Shown one piece after another: positions 25,505 through 34,236 of a DNA stretch of 43,379 nucleotides. The stretch's first letter is position 1; each line of letters starts with the position of its first letter. Position numbers and translations under genes: made by a program. Below the pieces are notes generated by a model. The model was not told where the DNA came from. It saw nothing but the letters and a program-made list of their open reading frames with translations, and made no database searches. Location of the stretch: positions 1-43,379 of the IMG/VR virus record IMGVR_UViG_3300009164_004238; one strand, written 5' to 3'. The DNA comes from a virus.

Positions 25505-26515
25505 TTAATATTTAGGTAACTCGAAACCAAATAATGGTAATGCGCTTTGATTTAATAATGCAGGCCATCCTAGTCCCTTGCCAGGACTAATATGTACATG
25601 TTTGAACCATATGCTTTGATTTGAATCAAGTTCTACTAATGGTAATCCTAATTGTGCTTTTAAATCCGTCATTAATTTATGACTGCGTTCATTAATATAC
25701 TCACCTTGTTTTAATTGTAATATTTGATTATCCCATAACTTATTAAACCAGTCATAGTCTGAAATTACAGTATGATCAAAGTAGTCCAGATATAGCATGT
25801 GGGCCGCTAACCGAGCACCATATATAACCCAATCTCCGTTTTCTACATCGCGTCCCACTGTCATCCAAATTAACCAACGTGCAAAGTTAGCTGGGTACAT
25901 TTTATGTTTAAAATCCTTAGGAGATACTTTATGTCCTTGATCGAGGCCCATTTTAACACCTTCACGAAAGCCCGCTCTAAATGCTTGTTTAGGAGTTGCA
26001 TTATTATAAACAACGCCATAAGTATTGTTCATTTGTTTGTACTGATCTGCATCCCAGCAAAAATCAACATTATGAGTACTATCGCCTTTTGCTGCCGCTT
26101 CGTGGCTTTTCATATTTTTAACATGTTCAGAATACCATAATTTAATTCCGCCATTACCATAGACTAAGCCATTGACGATATTACGACTACTCCAACTTAG
26201 TGTAGCAAATTTGATATCAGAAGTAATCTCGATACTTTTTTTCCATATTTCACTATCTACAAAACAATCAGCATCTACTGTAAAAAATCTATCAGTGCCT
26301 GCGGTTTCTGCAGCCGCTTTGTGTGCCGCATCAAAGCCTTTGACTCCGTGTACCCTGTACACTAATTCCGGATTAGGATGATTGTTTTTTAAATGATTAT
26401 AATTATCATCTGCATTAGGCTCATCAAAACTTAAAAACACAACAGGTGGTGTTTTTAATTGTATTATTTGATTTTTTTTATTTAATCCGCTATCAAAAGA
26501 ATTTATTAAACTCAT
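25505..26515 (-). CDS. GT-A glycosyltransferase-like protein (DxD family, copy 2)
   Basis: A 336-residue member with a 24-residue N-terminal extension, VVFLSFDEPNAD, TVDADCFVD (DAD 81-83), NGLVYGNGGIKLW and AFRAGFREGVK. It also has a C-terminal part of about 100 residues absent from the shorter copies. It is most like the gene at 39087-40058, with which it shares a 34-bp identical DNA stretch (26322-26355). It overlaps the next copy upstream by 23 nt and is 1 nt from the copy downstream, so three paralogues stand in a row. Confidence 0.75.
   Translation of the reverse strand: MSLINSFDSGLNKKNQIIQLKTPPVVFLSFDEPNADDNYNHLKNNHPNPELVYRVHGVKGFDAAHKAAAETAGTDRFFTVDADCFVDSEIWKKSIEITSDIKFATLSWSSRNIVNGLVYGNGGIKLWYSEHVKNMKSHEAAAKGDSTHNVDFCWDADQYKQMNNTYGVVYNNATPKQAFRAGFREGVKMGLDQGHKVSPKDFKHKMYPANFARWLIWMTVGRDVENGDWVIYGARLAAHMLYLDYFDHTVISDYDWFNKLWDNQILQLKQGEYINERSHKLMTDLKAQLGLPLVELDSNQSIWFKHVHISPGKGLGWPALLNQSALPLFGFELPKY
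26322..26355. repeat. 34-bp exact direct repeat, copy A
   Basis: This stretch is identical to 39919-39952. It encodes part of the conserved RVHGVKGFDAAHKA region of two DxD paralogues. Identity includes third codon positions although the flanking DNA differs, which suggests recent duplication, recombination or gene conversion. Confidence 0.85.
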
Positions 26516-27230
26516 TCCTCATCCATTCATAATCGTTAATTAACTGTAAAGAAGACTTATCTTCTTTACAGTTTTCTCCATATTTTTTTCCTTGTATTGC
26601 ACCTGCAATACAATATTTTCCAAATTTCTTATTTTTTCCAACTGTTGTCCAAATATTTAATCTATGCTCTGCTTCTTTTTTTAGCTTAGAAATTTCATCT
26701 TGATGCAATATATCAACAATTTCTTTATTTGTTATATTAGTTGCTAGTTTAGCACACTCCCTAAATGCACTTCTAAATGTGTTAAACTCATCATAATTAA
26801 ATGCAGTTATGTTACTAACTTTGTCAATTACTTTAGTTGTTAATCCAAAGCCGGTTGTAAAATCAATAACATCTTTATCATCACATAATAGAGGTTGCTT
26901 AGGTAATATTTTAACACCTCCGTGGCCATAAATCAAGTCATTTATTGGATTTATGCTGTACCAAATATAAATGCTGTTGCTTTCAGGTTGGCCCCAGAGA
27001 TCTAAATATTTAGATGGAGTAAAGTTAAAATTAAAATTGTCGACTATTATTGCGTCGCTGTCGACAACATAAAAATTATCAGTGAAGCTTCTACGAGCAC
27101 ATTCTTGATGAGCGGCGGCAAAACCTTTTACACCATTAACTCGTCTAGCATTTGGTACTAGCTCTTTGAGTCTGGCATAATTTTCATCTGCATACGGCTC
27201 ATTGTAACTAAGGAAAAAAACATCTAGCAT
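26493..27230 (-). CDS. GT-A glycosyltransferase-like protein (DxD family, copy 3)
   Basis: A 245-residue member beginning MLDVFFLSYNEPYADENY, with VNGVKGFAAAH, FYVVDSDAIIVD (DSD 57-59), NPINDLIYGHGGVK and SAFRECAKLA. The start codon is 2 bases past the palindrome ATACTAGTAT, within a 24-base gap after the carbamoyltransferase gene, and there is no evident Shine-Dalgarno. This hints at an own promoter and a very short leader. The function is as for the other members: probably glycosyl transfer, with unknown donor and acceptor. Confidence 0.72.
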   Translation of the reverse strand: MLDVFFLSYNEPYADENYARLKELVPNARRVNGVKGFAAAHQECARRSFTDNFYVVDSDAIIVDNFNFNFTPSKYLDLWGQPESNSIYIWYSINPINDLIYGHGGVKILPKQPLLCDDKDVIDFTTGFGLTTKVIDKVSNITAFNYDEFNTFRSAFRECAKLATNITNKEIVDILHQDEISKLKKEAEHRLNIWTTVGKNKKFGKYCIAGAIQGKKYGENCKEDKSSLQLINDYEWMRNEFNKFF

Positions 27231-27231
27231 T

Positions 27232-27246
27232 ATACTAGTATTTAAT
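27232..27246 (-). promoter_or_regulatory. Shared 15-mer ATTAAATACTAGTAT upstream of a gene start
   Basis: This is the second exact copy of the 15-mer found at 19770-19784. Here it fills most of the 24-base gap between the carbamoyltransferase stop and the ATG at 27230. ATTAAATA resembles the late octamer and ATACTAGTAT is a perfect palindrome. It is a candidate internal promoter or operator. Confidence 0.55.
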
Positions 27247-27254
27247 ATTTTTAC

Positions 27255-28727
27255 TCACGTTACTACCGGTACGTTGTACTTTAAGTAGAAGTCTCGAGCA
27301 TCTTGAATATTATTAACCATTGGATGTCCTTTGATGTTCAAGCTAGTATTAAGTAACATTGGACAGCCAGTAAGGCTATGCCAATCTTCGAGTAGTTTTC
27401 TAAAGCCAGGACTATCATTCTTACTAACAGTTTGTACACGACTAGTGCCATCTTTGTGTATAATAGCAGGAAACTCTTCTGGACGAGTACACTTAGCAAC
27501 AAATTGCATAAACGGGCTCGCTGTTATGTTTGTAGGCATATCAAAATAATTGTGGACATACTCTTCTAAGATTGCCGGTGCGAATGGTCTGAATTGTTGT
27601 CTGCGTTTGATTGCGTTAACGGTGTCTTTGATTTCTGATCCACGGGGGTCTGCCAGTAGACTGCGGTGGCCAAGTGCTCTAGGACCAAACTCTGCACGTC
27701 CGGAGGCAACGCCCACAATTTTATCTTTTGTAAGTACGCTAATAGTTTCATCAACTGGATATTCCTTTCCCATGTTTGTGCCAAGATACGCACCCGGCCA
27801 ATTAACTTGCTCGCCAAAGAAAGCGGCAACTGCACCAACACTACTTCCGGCATCTCCTGGATTTGGCATGATCCATACCTTGTCCCAGTCCCCTGTAATC
27901 TCACTGTTGGCCACACAATTAAGAGCACAGCCGCCCATTAATACAATGTTCTTGCTAGGTAAGTTTGCTCTTGCCCAACGACTAATACCTTGTAATATTT
28001 CAGTATACACTTGTTGAGTTGCGGCAGCAATATCAAATGTATCTTGTTCTTTTAATAAATCCAAACGCCAATCAGGACAGCCACGATGTAAGTTACGTTT
28101 GAATTTAACTTCTGGACCGTTGACTACTGCGAAGAAATCTTCATATATAGCTGCCTTGTGTTTGTTGGGATCACCATAAGCAGCCATACCCATGAGAATA
28201 TATTCTTCTTCGTTGGGCTTTAATCCTATGCGCTGTGTCATAGCACTGAACCAAAGTCCGAGACTATCTGGATACCCTTGTGTATACACTTTCTTTAGTT
28301 CATTGCCTGCGCCTTGCCATACAGTAAGAGTTTCAAATTCGCCTATGCTGTCAATAACAACAACTGTGGCATCATTTAGTCCACTTGTATAATAACCAGC
28401 GGCAGCATGGCTTTTATGATGTTCACCTATAACTAAAGGTTGATTCAAATTGTATTTTGCTAGATAAGATTTAACATCATTCTCTTTAGTTCTATCACCC
28501 TGGCCAGCAGTATATTGTCTAGCTGTTTTTAAGTCAGGATTTTCATACCAAACAATTAAGTCCGGCCGACCATATTGTTCAGCATCTTCGATAATGCCGG
28601 CGCAAAGATCTCCGTCATTTTTAATTCCAGAGTATCGTTCGCTATGTGCCGCAAATTGTAATTGTTTATCGTGCCAAACTGATACGGCTGCATCGTGACT
28701 ATTAGCACTAATTCCCCAAATGTTCAT
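27255..28727 (-). CDS. NodU/CmcH-family O-carbamoyltransferase
   Basis: A 490-residue protein of usual length. The N-terminal Kae1-like domain has metal ligands HHKSH (His103, His107), Asp126 in VIDSIGE and Asp292 in PGDAGSS, plus GGCALNCVAN (265-274). The C-terminal carbamoyltransferase domain contains GRAEFGPRALGHRSLLADP (343-361) and NTSLNIKGHP. Relatives transfer carbamoyl from carbamoyl phosphate, through carbamoyl-AMP, to sugar or antibiotic hydroxyls. Here it most likely decorates a glycan made by the surrounding genes. It is linked by ATGA to the GatZ-like gene upstream. Confidence 0.95.
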   Translation of the reverse strand: MNIWGISANSHDAAVSVWHDKQLQFAAHSERYSGIKNDGDLCAGIIEDAEQYGRPDLIVWYENPDLKTARQYTAGQGDRTKENDVKSYLAKYNLNQPLVIGEHHKSHAAAGYYTSGLNDATVVVIDSIGEFETLTVWQGAGNELKKVYTQGYPDSLGLWFSAMTQRIGLKPNEEEYILMGMAAYGDPNKHKAAIYEDFFAVVNGPEVKFKRNLHRGCPDWRLDLLKEQDTFDIAAATQQVYTEILQGISRWARANLPSKNIVLMGGCALNCVANSEITGDWDKVWIMPNPGDAGSSVGAVAAFFGEQVNWPGAYLGTNMGKEYPVDETISVLTKDKIVGVASGRAEFGPRALGHRSLLADPRGSEIKDTVNAIKRRQQFRPFAPAILEEYVHNYFDMPTNITASPFMQFVAKCTRPEEFPAIIHKDGTSRVQTVSKNDSPGFRKLLEDWHSLTGCPMLLNTSLNIKGHPMVNNIQDARDFYLKYNVPVVT

Positions 28728-29791
28728 CGGTATATAAACGGATCTCTTTTGCGTAGTTCTTCTAAGCGTTTTTTAAGTTTAATTTGAAATTGAACTTCAG
28801 GATGTTCGTAATCGAATGTTTTATAATGATCTAATAAATCAGTAATTTTTTTTGTCAAGGCCAATTTAAACTTATCATAATCGATGCTTGAAATAATAGC
28901 TCTATATTCATTGCTATTAAAACCATAATGTCCACTAACACTTACTGCAATATTCTTGTCAGTAATGCCTTCAGGGACCCATCGTTGCCAAAAATTTAAA
29001 CTATAAATAAAATCTTCAAATCTTAGCCATAAATCTGTAGGAGCAAACTCTTTTAATAAATCTGTTTGTACTTTGCCTAACTGTGGAGCAATATTTAAAC
29101 TATCTATACCTGCTGTTATTCTATTTTGTATGTCTTCTTCTGTAAAATAGTCCGCATTATGTTCTTTAAATAAAAACCCTGCCGCACGTATTTGTTCTCC
29201 AATTTCTTGATTACGGTTGATATCAAATGTACCTGCTTGATTATCCTTAGTTAAACTGCCTGTTTGCGTAACAAAGAATTTAATATTTTTCTTATATGGA
29301 TTTAAAAATCCTAGCTGTACATCTATTCTAGCAAGACTACTGTTAATATCTATACCTGTGTTGTCTTCACTGCCAAACTCTAACATGATGTCTGGATTCA
29401 AACTTAGCGCATATTCAATTAATCTCTTTGCGTAGTATAGTTGGTTATCGTCAATACGACTAACGTCAATATGAATTAAATCAAAACCATTAGCAATGTC
29501 GGCGGCTATAGTTTTCATACAACGATCTATGGCATCCTCTAATGGTAGTCCTCGATCTAAATCACTGAAGTATGGTCCGCAATGATCTCTGCATAATAGT
29601 AAATTTAGATTTTTATATTGTTTTATCTGTTTAACTAATTCAGTAGTAGTACAAACATAACCAGTAACATAGTCTACTTGGTTTCTACTTGCAATAATCA
29701 TTAATGGATAGTTGTTTTCTTTTGTGTATGTTGCAAGAATTTCAATAATCTCTTTACTCATTGGGCCAAAGCCCAATTTAAACTGTTTCAT
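28724..29791 (-). CDS. GatZ/KbaZ-like TIM-barrel aldolase-related protein
   Basis: I use the ATG at 29791 (355 aa); the TTG further upstream lies deep in the preceding gene. Landmarks of the tagatose-bisphosphate aldolase GatZ/KbaZ family are visible: ASRNQVDYVTGY (34-45), LCRDHCGP (66-73), LIHIDVSR (105-112) and EFGSEDNTG (138-146). In that family GatZ/KbaZ is known as the non-catalytic or chaperone subunit of a two-part aldolase, but no GatY partner is in the window. A stand-alone enzyme acting on a sugar phosphate is therefore possible. It overlaps the AroE-like gene by 14 nt. Confidence 0.75.
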   Translation of the reverse strand: MKQFKLGFGPMSKEIIEILATYTKENNYPLMIIASRNQVDYVTGYVCTTTELVKQIKQYKNLNLLLCRDHCGPYFSDLDRGLPLEDAIDRCMKTIAADIANGFDLIHIDVSRIDDNQLYYAKRLIEYALSLNPDIMLEFGSEDNTGIDINSSLARIDVQLGFLNPYKKNIKFFVTQTGSLTKDNQAGTFDINRNQEIGEQIRAAGFLFKEHNADYFTEEDIQNRITAGIDSLNIAPQLGKVQTDLLKEFAPTDLWLRFEDFIYSLNFWQRWVPEGITDKNIAVSVSGHYGFNSNEYRAIISSIDYDKFKLALTKKITDLLDHYKTFDYEHPEVQFQIKLKKRLEELRKRDPFIYR

Positions 29792-30518
29792 ATTGTTTGC
29801 TTTCAATTTCGTTGTATACTTGTTCGTTGGACTTAATTCCTGTGTAGATTTCAAATTGCTTTAAAAACTGAGCCTTATAAAACTCACGTCCAGATACATA
29901 TTTAACTCTAGCAATCTTACATTGTTCTTGCAATTCGTTGTCTTTAATTGCCAAGTCAATAACTATCCTAGCATCTGGAGGTATTTGTCCAAGCCTATAA
30001 GGACTGTCAAAAGTGCTAGTGCCTAGTGCAGTACAATTAATCACTACATCACTGTAAGAATAACGATTATTCCATGTTCCGGCATTTTTGGTACAGACAT
30101 TTAAGTTACCGTAATGTTGTTCTTCTAAATATTTAACAAACATACTACCAATGGCTCCGCCACCTAAAATAGTGATTTTGTCATTTTGTCGAATTTCTTT
30201 ACAAACATATTCAACACCTGCAAGATCAGCATTGTATCCGTGTGTTATACCTTTGTCTATTCTTATAGTGTTACAACTGTTATACATATCAACATACGGA
30301 TGCTGATTATTTAACAATGGCATTACTACTCGTTTGAATGGCATGCTTATGCTAATACCGCTAACGCCGGCTTCGATTGCATCTTTAATACTTTGTTCAA
30401 CATTATCACAGGCTAATGCAGTATAGGTTGCATTTATGTTATAGTGCTTGAAGAATTCTGTATAAAAGTATTCACCAGTCTTTCCTGGATACTGACTTAG
30501 GCTTATAAATTTTTTCAT
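29778..30518 (-). CDS. Shikimate/quinate dehydrogenase-like protein
   Basis: A 246-residue AroE-like protein. It has GISISMPFK with Lys62 (family GxNVTxPxK), CNTIR, HGYNADLAG with Asp98 (family GxNTDxxG), and a Rossmann ILGGGAIGSMF (117-127). Lys and Asp of the catalytic pair are kept, so a dehydrogenase acting on a cyclic polyol is plausible. The altered binding segment (SISM instead of NVTI) points away from shikimate itself. It lies between SnoaL-like and GatZ-like genes in an apparent small-molecule cassette. Confidence 0.85.
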   Translation of the reverse strand: MKKFISLSQYPGKTGEYFYTEFFKHYNINATYTALACDNVEQSIKDAIEAGVSGISISMPFKRVVMPLLNNQHPYVDMYNSCNTIRIDKGITHGYNADLAGVEYVCKEIRQNDKITILGGGAIGSMFVKYLEEQHYGNLNVCTKNAGTWNNRYSYSDVVINCTALGTSTFDSPYRLGQIPPDARIVIDLAIKDNELQEQCKIARVKYVSGREFYKAQFLKQFEIYTGIKSNEQVYNEIESKQYETV

Positions 30519-30853
30519 CGTTTGTATGCTCTTATCTGTTTTATTTTATTATCTTGATCAAACTCTATAACGTCAACTACCTGTGCTACTATTGAATTAT
30601 TAATTATAACTTTTATTTCTGCTATAACTGTGTCTAATCCTACAGCAATTTTATCGACATCAATTCTTATTGCTTCAACCGAGTTAAAGAAGTTTTGATT
30701 AAATTTTAAAATATTATCTTTACCTACTATTTGCACTTCCCAGTCTGTTAATACGATGCTATCACTGAACAATACTTCTAATGATGCGGCATCTTTTTTA
30801 CAGAAGCTTTGAAAGTACATTAATGCTATTTGGCTCTGTGTTGGATTACTCAT
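30515..30853 (-). CDS. SnoaL/NTF2-like small protein
   Basis: A 112-residue protein with the pattern of the SnoaL/NTF2-like cone fold: N-terminal helices ending in FCKKDAASLEVLFSDSI, a VGKDNILKFNQNFF segment, then beta strands closing with VVDVIEFDQDNKIKQIRAY. Members are isomerases, cyclases, dehydratases or binding proteins. No specific catalytic residue can be assigned. It is coupled by ATGA to the AroE-like gene and by an 8-nt overlap to the nucleotidyltransferase-kinase gene, so it likely serves the same pathway. Confidence 0.75.
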   Translation of the reverse strand: MSNPTQSQIALMYFQSFCKKDAASLEVLFSDSIVLTDWEVQIVGKDNILKFNQNFFNSVEAIRIDVDKIAVGLDTVIAEIKVIINNSIVAQVVDVIEFDQDNKIKQIRAYKR

Positions 30854-32378
30854 TATCTAGCTCCGCAAATAGTTTAATGCCTAAGTACCATAAGAATATA
30901 TCAAATGGCGCAGTATGCAATGGACTCATGTTCCAAAAAATTATTGGTATCAGTTGTTGTACTTTTTTGTAGTCTAAATTGTTAGTCAAAATATACTTCT
31001 TTAAACGTTCCTGATATACTGTAATATGTTCTACACTAGGGATACTCAGCGTTACACTATCATTATCAATTTCAATGTTAAAGTTATGATTCTTAATGTT
31101 AGCGTAGTTAATAATTAACCCACCTGCCATCTTGGCCAAGTCATAGTATATATCACCATATTCAACTATGCCTGCAAACTCGTGTCGCCAATCTATAATT
31201 TTAAACTCTCCGCTGTCACTGATTACGATATTATCAAACTGCAAATCACCGTGTAAGAATCCCGGGCGTGTAACAGTAGATAGATATTCCCAATCTATTT
31301 TATTGAGATAATAACTATAATCTTTGACTGTAACACCATCAATGTTAGTAACATTTTTTATGTTAGGATACTTTTCCAAAAACTTACTAATACGGGCTAG
31401 ACTTTTTGTTTTATAAAACTCAATACTTGCGGCATGTATGTCAGCATCGCAGTCTTTCCATACATTTGTTTCTAGCCAATTTAATAATTCACCGAATGCC
31501 ACCGGGTTATTAAACTCGTAGAGCGTCTTACCAGGAAAGAAATCATAGGCCATGTAGTTACCGCTGTGCGTACAGTTACCGGGGAATACGTAAGGATTAG
31601 CCAGTACTTTATCATATTTCTTTTTTGCTATGCTATTATCTAGCCACCATTTGACAACTCTATTGTTACATATATAAGTTACTTCGTCTTTTTTTGTAAA
31701 GTCGAACTTTTGACTTTTACTTAATTCAGTTTGATAAATTGTAGGACTACCAAAGTCTAACCACGAGTTAAGACTGGCTGTGTCACTGCCTAATTTAATA
31801 ATACCAATAAATTCATTGCTGTTACTTGATTCTAGTTTAGCAAAGAAATCTGTGTAATCATTAATATACATTAAACCTGTAAATGCTGTCCAGAATTTAG
31901 GAGCACGTTGTTTAAATCTAATATCTGTAATACGGAAACTATTACCAGTATTAAACATTGTATATAGATGTGTGTCTTGTTCAGGAACTTGCTTGACAAA
32001 ATAACAATCATTATTACTGACTTTGCTTACCACTTGTTCGTCAAAGTATGTATCGCAAGGTACATACCAAAAAGGTGTATTGATTAAATCTCGACATTGC
32101 AATAACGTATATCCAGTACCAGACTTTGCACTAGTCCAATCATCAATGTCTATGAATTCAATGTTTCTGTCGCTGTATGCTACACTACAAAAGTCTATAA
32201 TTTGTTCTTTGAAATAACCTACAGGTATAATAAATTTTGTATCTTTGGGAAAACTATCAATAATATGTGCCAACACCGGCTTATCTTTATAAGGTAATAA
32301 TGCTTTATTAAGATTTTTGGTATAATTGCCCATTCTACTACCCGTGCCAGCAGTAGGTATAATAACAGTATTACTCAT
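30846..32378 (-). CDS. Sugar-phosphate nucleotidyltransferase fused to APH/choline-kinase-like kinase
   Basis: The ATG at 32378 gives 510 residues starting MSNTVIIPTAGTGSRMG and an 8-nt overlap with the cupin gene. Residues 1-220 are a nucleotidyltransferase: GTGSRMG (11-17), the Lys-containing NKALLPY (24-30) and CDTYFD (108-113). Residues 230-510 are an aminoglycoside-phosphotransferase/choline-kinase-like domain with HGDLQFDN (376-383), IDWR (395-398) and EYGDIYYDLA. The pair would phosphorylate a small alcohol or sugar and then activate it as an NDP or CDP derivative. The substrate is not identified. Confidence 0.88.
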   Translation of the reverse strand: MSNTVIIPTAGTGSRMGNYTKNLNKALLPYKDKPVLAHIIDSFPKDTKFIIPVGYFKEQIIDFCSVAYSDRNIEFIDIDDWTSAKSGTGYTLLQCRDLINTPFWYVPCDTYFDEQVVSKVSNNDCYFVKQVPEQDTHLYTMFNTGNSFRITDIRFKQRAPKFWTAFTGLMYINDYTDFFAKLESSNSNEFIGIIKLGSDTASLNSWLDFGSPTIYQTELSKSQKFDFTKKDEVTYICNNRVVKWWLDNSIAKKKYDKVLANPYVFPGNCTHSGNYMAYDFFPGKTLYEFNNPVAFGELLNWLETNVWKDCDADIHAASIEFYKTKSLARISKFLEKYPNIKNVTNIDGVTVKDYSYYLNKIDWEYLSTVTRPGFLHGDLQFDNIVISDSGEFKIIDWRHEFAGIVEYGDIYYDLAKMAGGLIINYANIKNHNFNIEIDNDSVTLSIPSVEHITVYQERLKKYILTNNLDYKKVQQLIPIIFWNMSPLHTAPFDIFLWYLGIKLFAELDNE

Positions 32379-32811
32379 GTTCGTAACTAACTCTTCCATG
32401 TGTCCTACCACCGTCATCTTGTAAACGAATTACATCATCCAGTTCGGTGGTACTGGTTTCCATAAACTCTAAATCTGTCGTGGCCATAACACGATGAACA
32501 TAACCTGGAGTTACATTAAATACAACACCTTCTTTAAGATCGATAACTTCAAATGTAGATTCGTATTCTTCAACTTGTTTACTAGTCATGCCATGTTCTA
32601 AAAACTTTGCAATATCTAATGGTTCCTTACTACGATGTAATACACCCGTGCCGCTTAAAACATAGTTAGTTTCTATTTTGTATTCGTGTACTTGTAAACT
32701 AGTCCTATTACCTGCTTTAAATAAGATTCGTTTGCTGGCGTAAGGAGTAGCAGAGCCATCAGCAATCCACAATTCATAACCCCAGTGTTTAGTTACTTTT
32801 TTTATGCTCAT
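32371..32811 (-). CDS. Mannose-6-phosphate isomerase-like cupin
   Basis: A 146-residue single cupin with KHWGYELW at the front, VHEYKIETNYVLSG (His42, Glu47), PGYVHRV (His106) and the ELDDVIRLQDDGGR tail. The tail resembles the type II phosphomannose isomerase C-terminal domain and cupins of polysaccharide clusters. Metal ligands are present, so sugar-phosphate isomerisation is plausible. It starts 23 nt inside the end of the SGNH gene upstream and precedes the nucleotidyltransferase-kinase gene, as in nucleotide-sugar pathways. Confidence 0.85.
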   Translation of the reverse strand: MSIKKVTKHWGYELWIADGSATPYASKRILFKAGNRTSLQVHEYKIETNYVLSGTGVLHRSKEPLDIAKFLEHGMTSKQVEEYESTFEVIDLKEGVVFNVTPGYVHRVMATTDLEFMETSTTELDDVIRLQDDGGRTHGRVSYEHE

Positions 32812-33442
32812 TTGTATTTCCTATTATAAAATTATACATTCTATTTGCTACTTCGATATGGCCTTGTTCATTAAAATGCCAATCTCCCTGCGGTGAATTA
32901 AACAATGGATCTAACCAATATTCTTTATGTAAGTCTAACCAATTTTTCCAATTGATATAATCTCCGGGTGCCGTAATTAAATTATTAACTTTTGTATACT
33001 GTGTTTCATCAATGAGCCAAGTATACACATTTTTATATCCAAGGTGCTGTAATGTTTGAATTTTTTTATGCCATCGACTTTCGTTGTGTATAACAATAAT
33101 TTCACATCCTTTTAGTAATAAACCCAGGTCGCCTTGGCTATCTCGTTTTACTAATTCTTCAAATGTAACTCTACTAAAAAAACTAGGATTAATTATAACA
33201 TAGTCTTCTTTATCCCAGGTCATTATATCTTCGTCTATCCTGTCGTTAATGTAATTCCAACCAGCGCCGGCACAGCTTTTAGTTATGCATTTAAGATTTA
33301 ATTTATTAGCAAGGTGCGTTCCCCAATAATCTGTTCCATGAAAGTATCTAGATTTATCTGCATTGAAAATAGTAGGTAACTCATTAGGAACAAGTCCAAA
33401 AGGTTCACTAAAACTACAACCATAAATCCAAAGTTTATTCAT
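32789..33442 (-). CDS. SGNH hydrolase-like protein
   Basis: With the ATG at 33442 (ATGA overlap; an ATG two codons upstream is equally possible) the product has 217 residues. It has YGCSFSEPFG with Ser10, SCAGAGWNY (block II, Gly and Asn), INPSFF (block III) and GDWHFNEQGH (Asp187, His189, His194) as block V. No signal peptide is seen. It probably acts on acyl groups of a sugar intermediate or polymer in the cytoplasm. It is coupled to the next SGNH gene upstream. Confidence 0.78.
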   Translation of the reverse strand: MNKLWIYGCSFSEPFGLVPNELPTIFNADKSRYFHGTDYWGTHLANKLNLKCITKSCAGAGWNYINDRIDEDIMTWDKEDYVIINPSFFSRVTFEELVKRDSQGDLGLLLKGCEIIVIHNESRWHKKIQTLQHLGYKNVYTWLIDETQYTKVNNLITAPGDYINWKNWLDLHKEYWLDPLFNSPQGDWHFNEQGHIEVANRMYNFIIGNTNEHKKSN

Positions 33443-34236
33443 TTCCATTCATTTTCTTTTAACTTTGCTAATACTATATTGTATGCTTCTTCATGTCCTT
33501 CTGGGCCAGTGTGCCATGTTTTAATCTCGTCAGGATATTTGACACTCAATTCACCCCACGATAGTCTAACTAAATTTTCTTCATCCATATACTTAGCATA
33601 CCCTTCGGGCTCTTGAGTTAACATTAAATGTTTAATATTATTTTTCTTTAACAATCGATGTGCCATTGTCATCACTCCAATACTATGTAGTCGATTTATC
33701 CTAGGATCATGTACAGTCGTAGCAAAGTCATACAATGTTTTAATACGTTCTTTTGGTTCATTTTGAAATCTAGCGTAATAGCCAGAATATTTGTCATCTT
33801 TTCTAAATGTTTCCCAATAGTCGATTACGCCCATATAGTTTTCAGTGAACATGCCTCCTTTATAGTTAGGATCATCTTGCATAGGATGTTTGTCTAATAC
33901 TTGATGATATGTTTCTACTCTATAAGGAGGGTATTGATGATAATTAACATCAACATTGGTTATTTCATGTCCAAACTCATAGTCCAGTGGAAACCAATCA
34001 ACTCTGTCGTAACTTGTATGACTTACTAATACGATGTCATCTTTAGTGGCAATATTTTTTACTGCATATTCTGCCTGTAAGTATATACTAAGATTTGTAC
34101 TCGATCCTTTAGCAAGATTAACTAATTCTCGTTTAAGTTTTTTTGATAGTAATACTCCATAAGGTTCGGTATGTAAATCTATACACCCAATACCAATATT
34201 AAAACTGTCACCGCATATTATTAATTTTTTAGACAT
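33439..34236 (-). CDS. SGNH hydrolase-like protein
   Basis: The ATG at 34236 (8-nt overlap with the upstream stop) gives 265 residues. ICGDSFNIG carries the block I Ser11, NLAKGSSTN the block II region, VSHTSYDR the block III-like site, and TWHTGPEGHEEA the late His residues. This is a different subgroup from the tandem SGNH pair at 16926-18378 and from its immediate neighbour. The role is presumably ester transfer or hydrolysis on a glycan. Confidence 0.75.
   Translation of the reverse strand: MSKKLIICGDSFNIGIGCIDLHTEPYGVLLSKKLKRELVNLAKGSSTNLSIYLQAEYAVKNIATKDDIVLVSHTSYDRVDWFPLDYEFGHEITNVDVNYHQYPPYRVETYHQVLDKHPMQDDPNYKGGMFTENYMGVIDYWETFRKDDKYSGYYARFQNEPKERIKTLYDFATTVHDPRINRLHSIGVMTMAHRLLKKNNIKHLMLTQEPEGYAKYMDEENLVRLSWGELSVKYPDEIKTWHTGPEGHEEAYNIVLAKLKENEWK

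Noticed and set aside
27566-27928. 120-residue open frame within the carbamoyltransferase gene
   Set aside because: It is a shadow frame of a gene with strong family motifs and has no own start signals.
29002-29009. TATAAATA on the plus strand
   Set aside because: It lies inside the minus-strand GatZ-like gene with no plus-strand gene downstream, so it is probably a chance match.
29792-29854. Longer N-terminus for the GatZ-like gene
   Set aside because: It needs a TTG start and a 77-nt overlap with the AroE-like gene; the ATG at 29791 is simpler.
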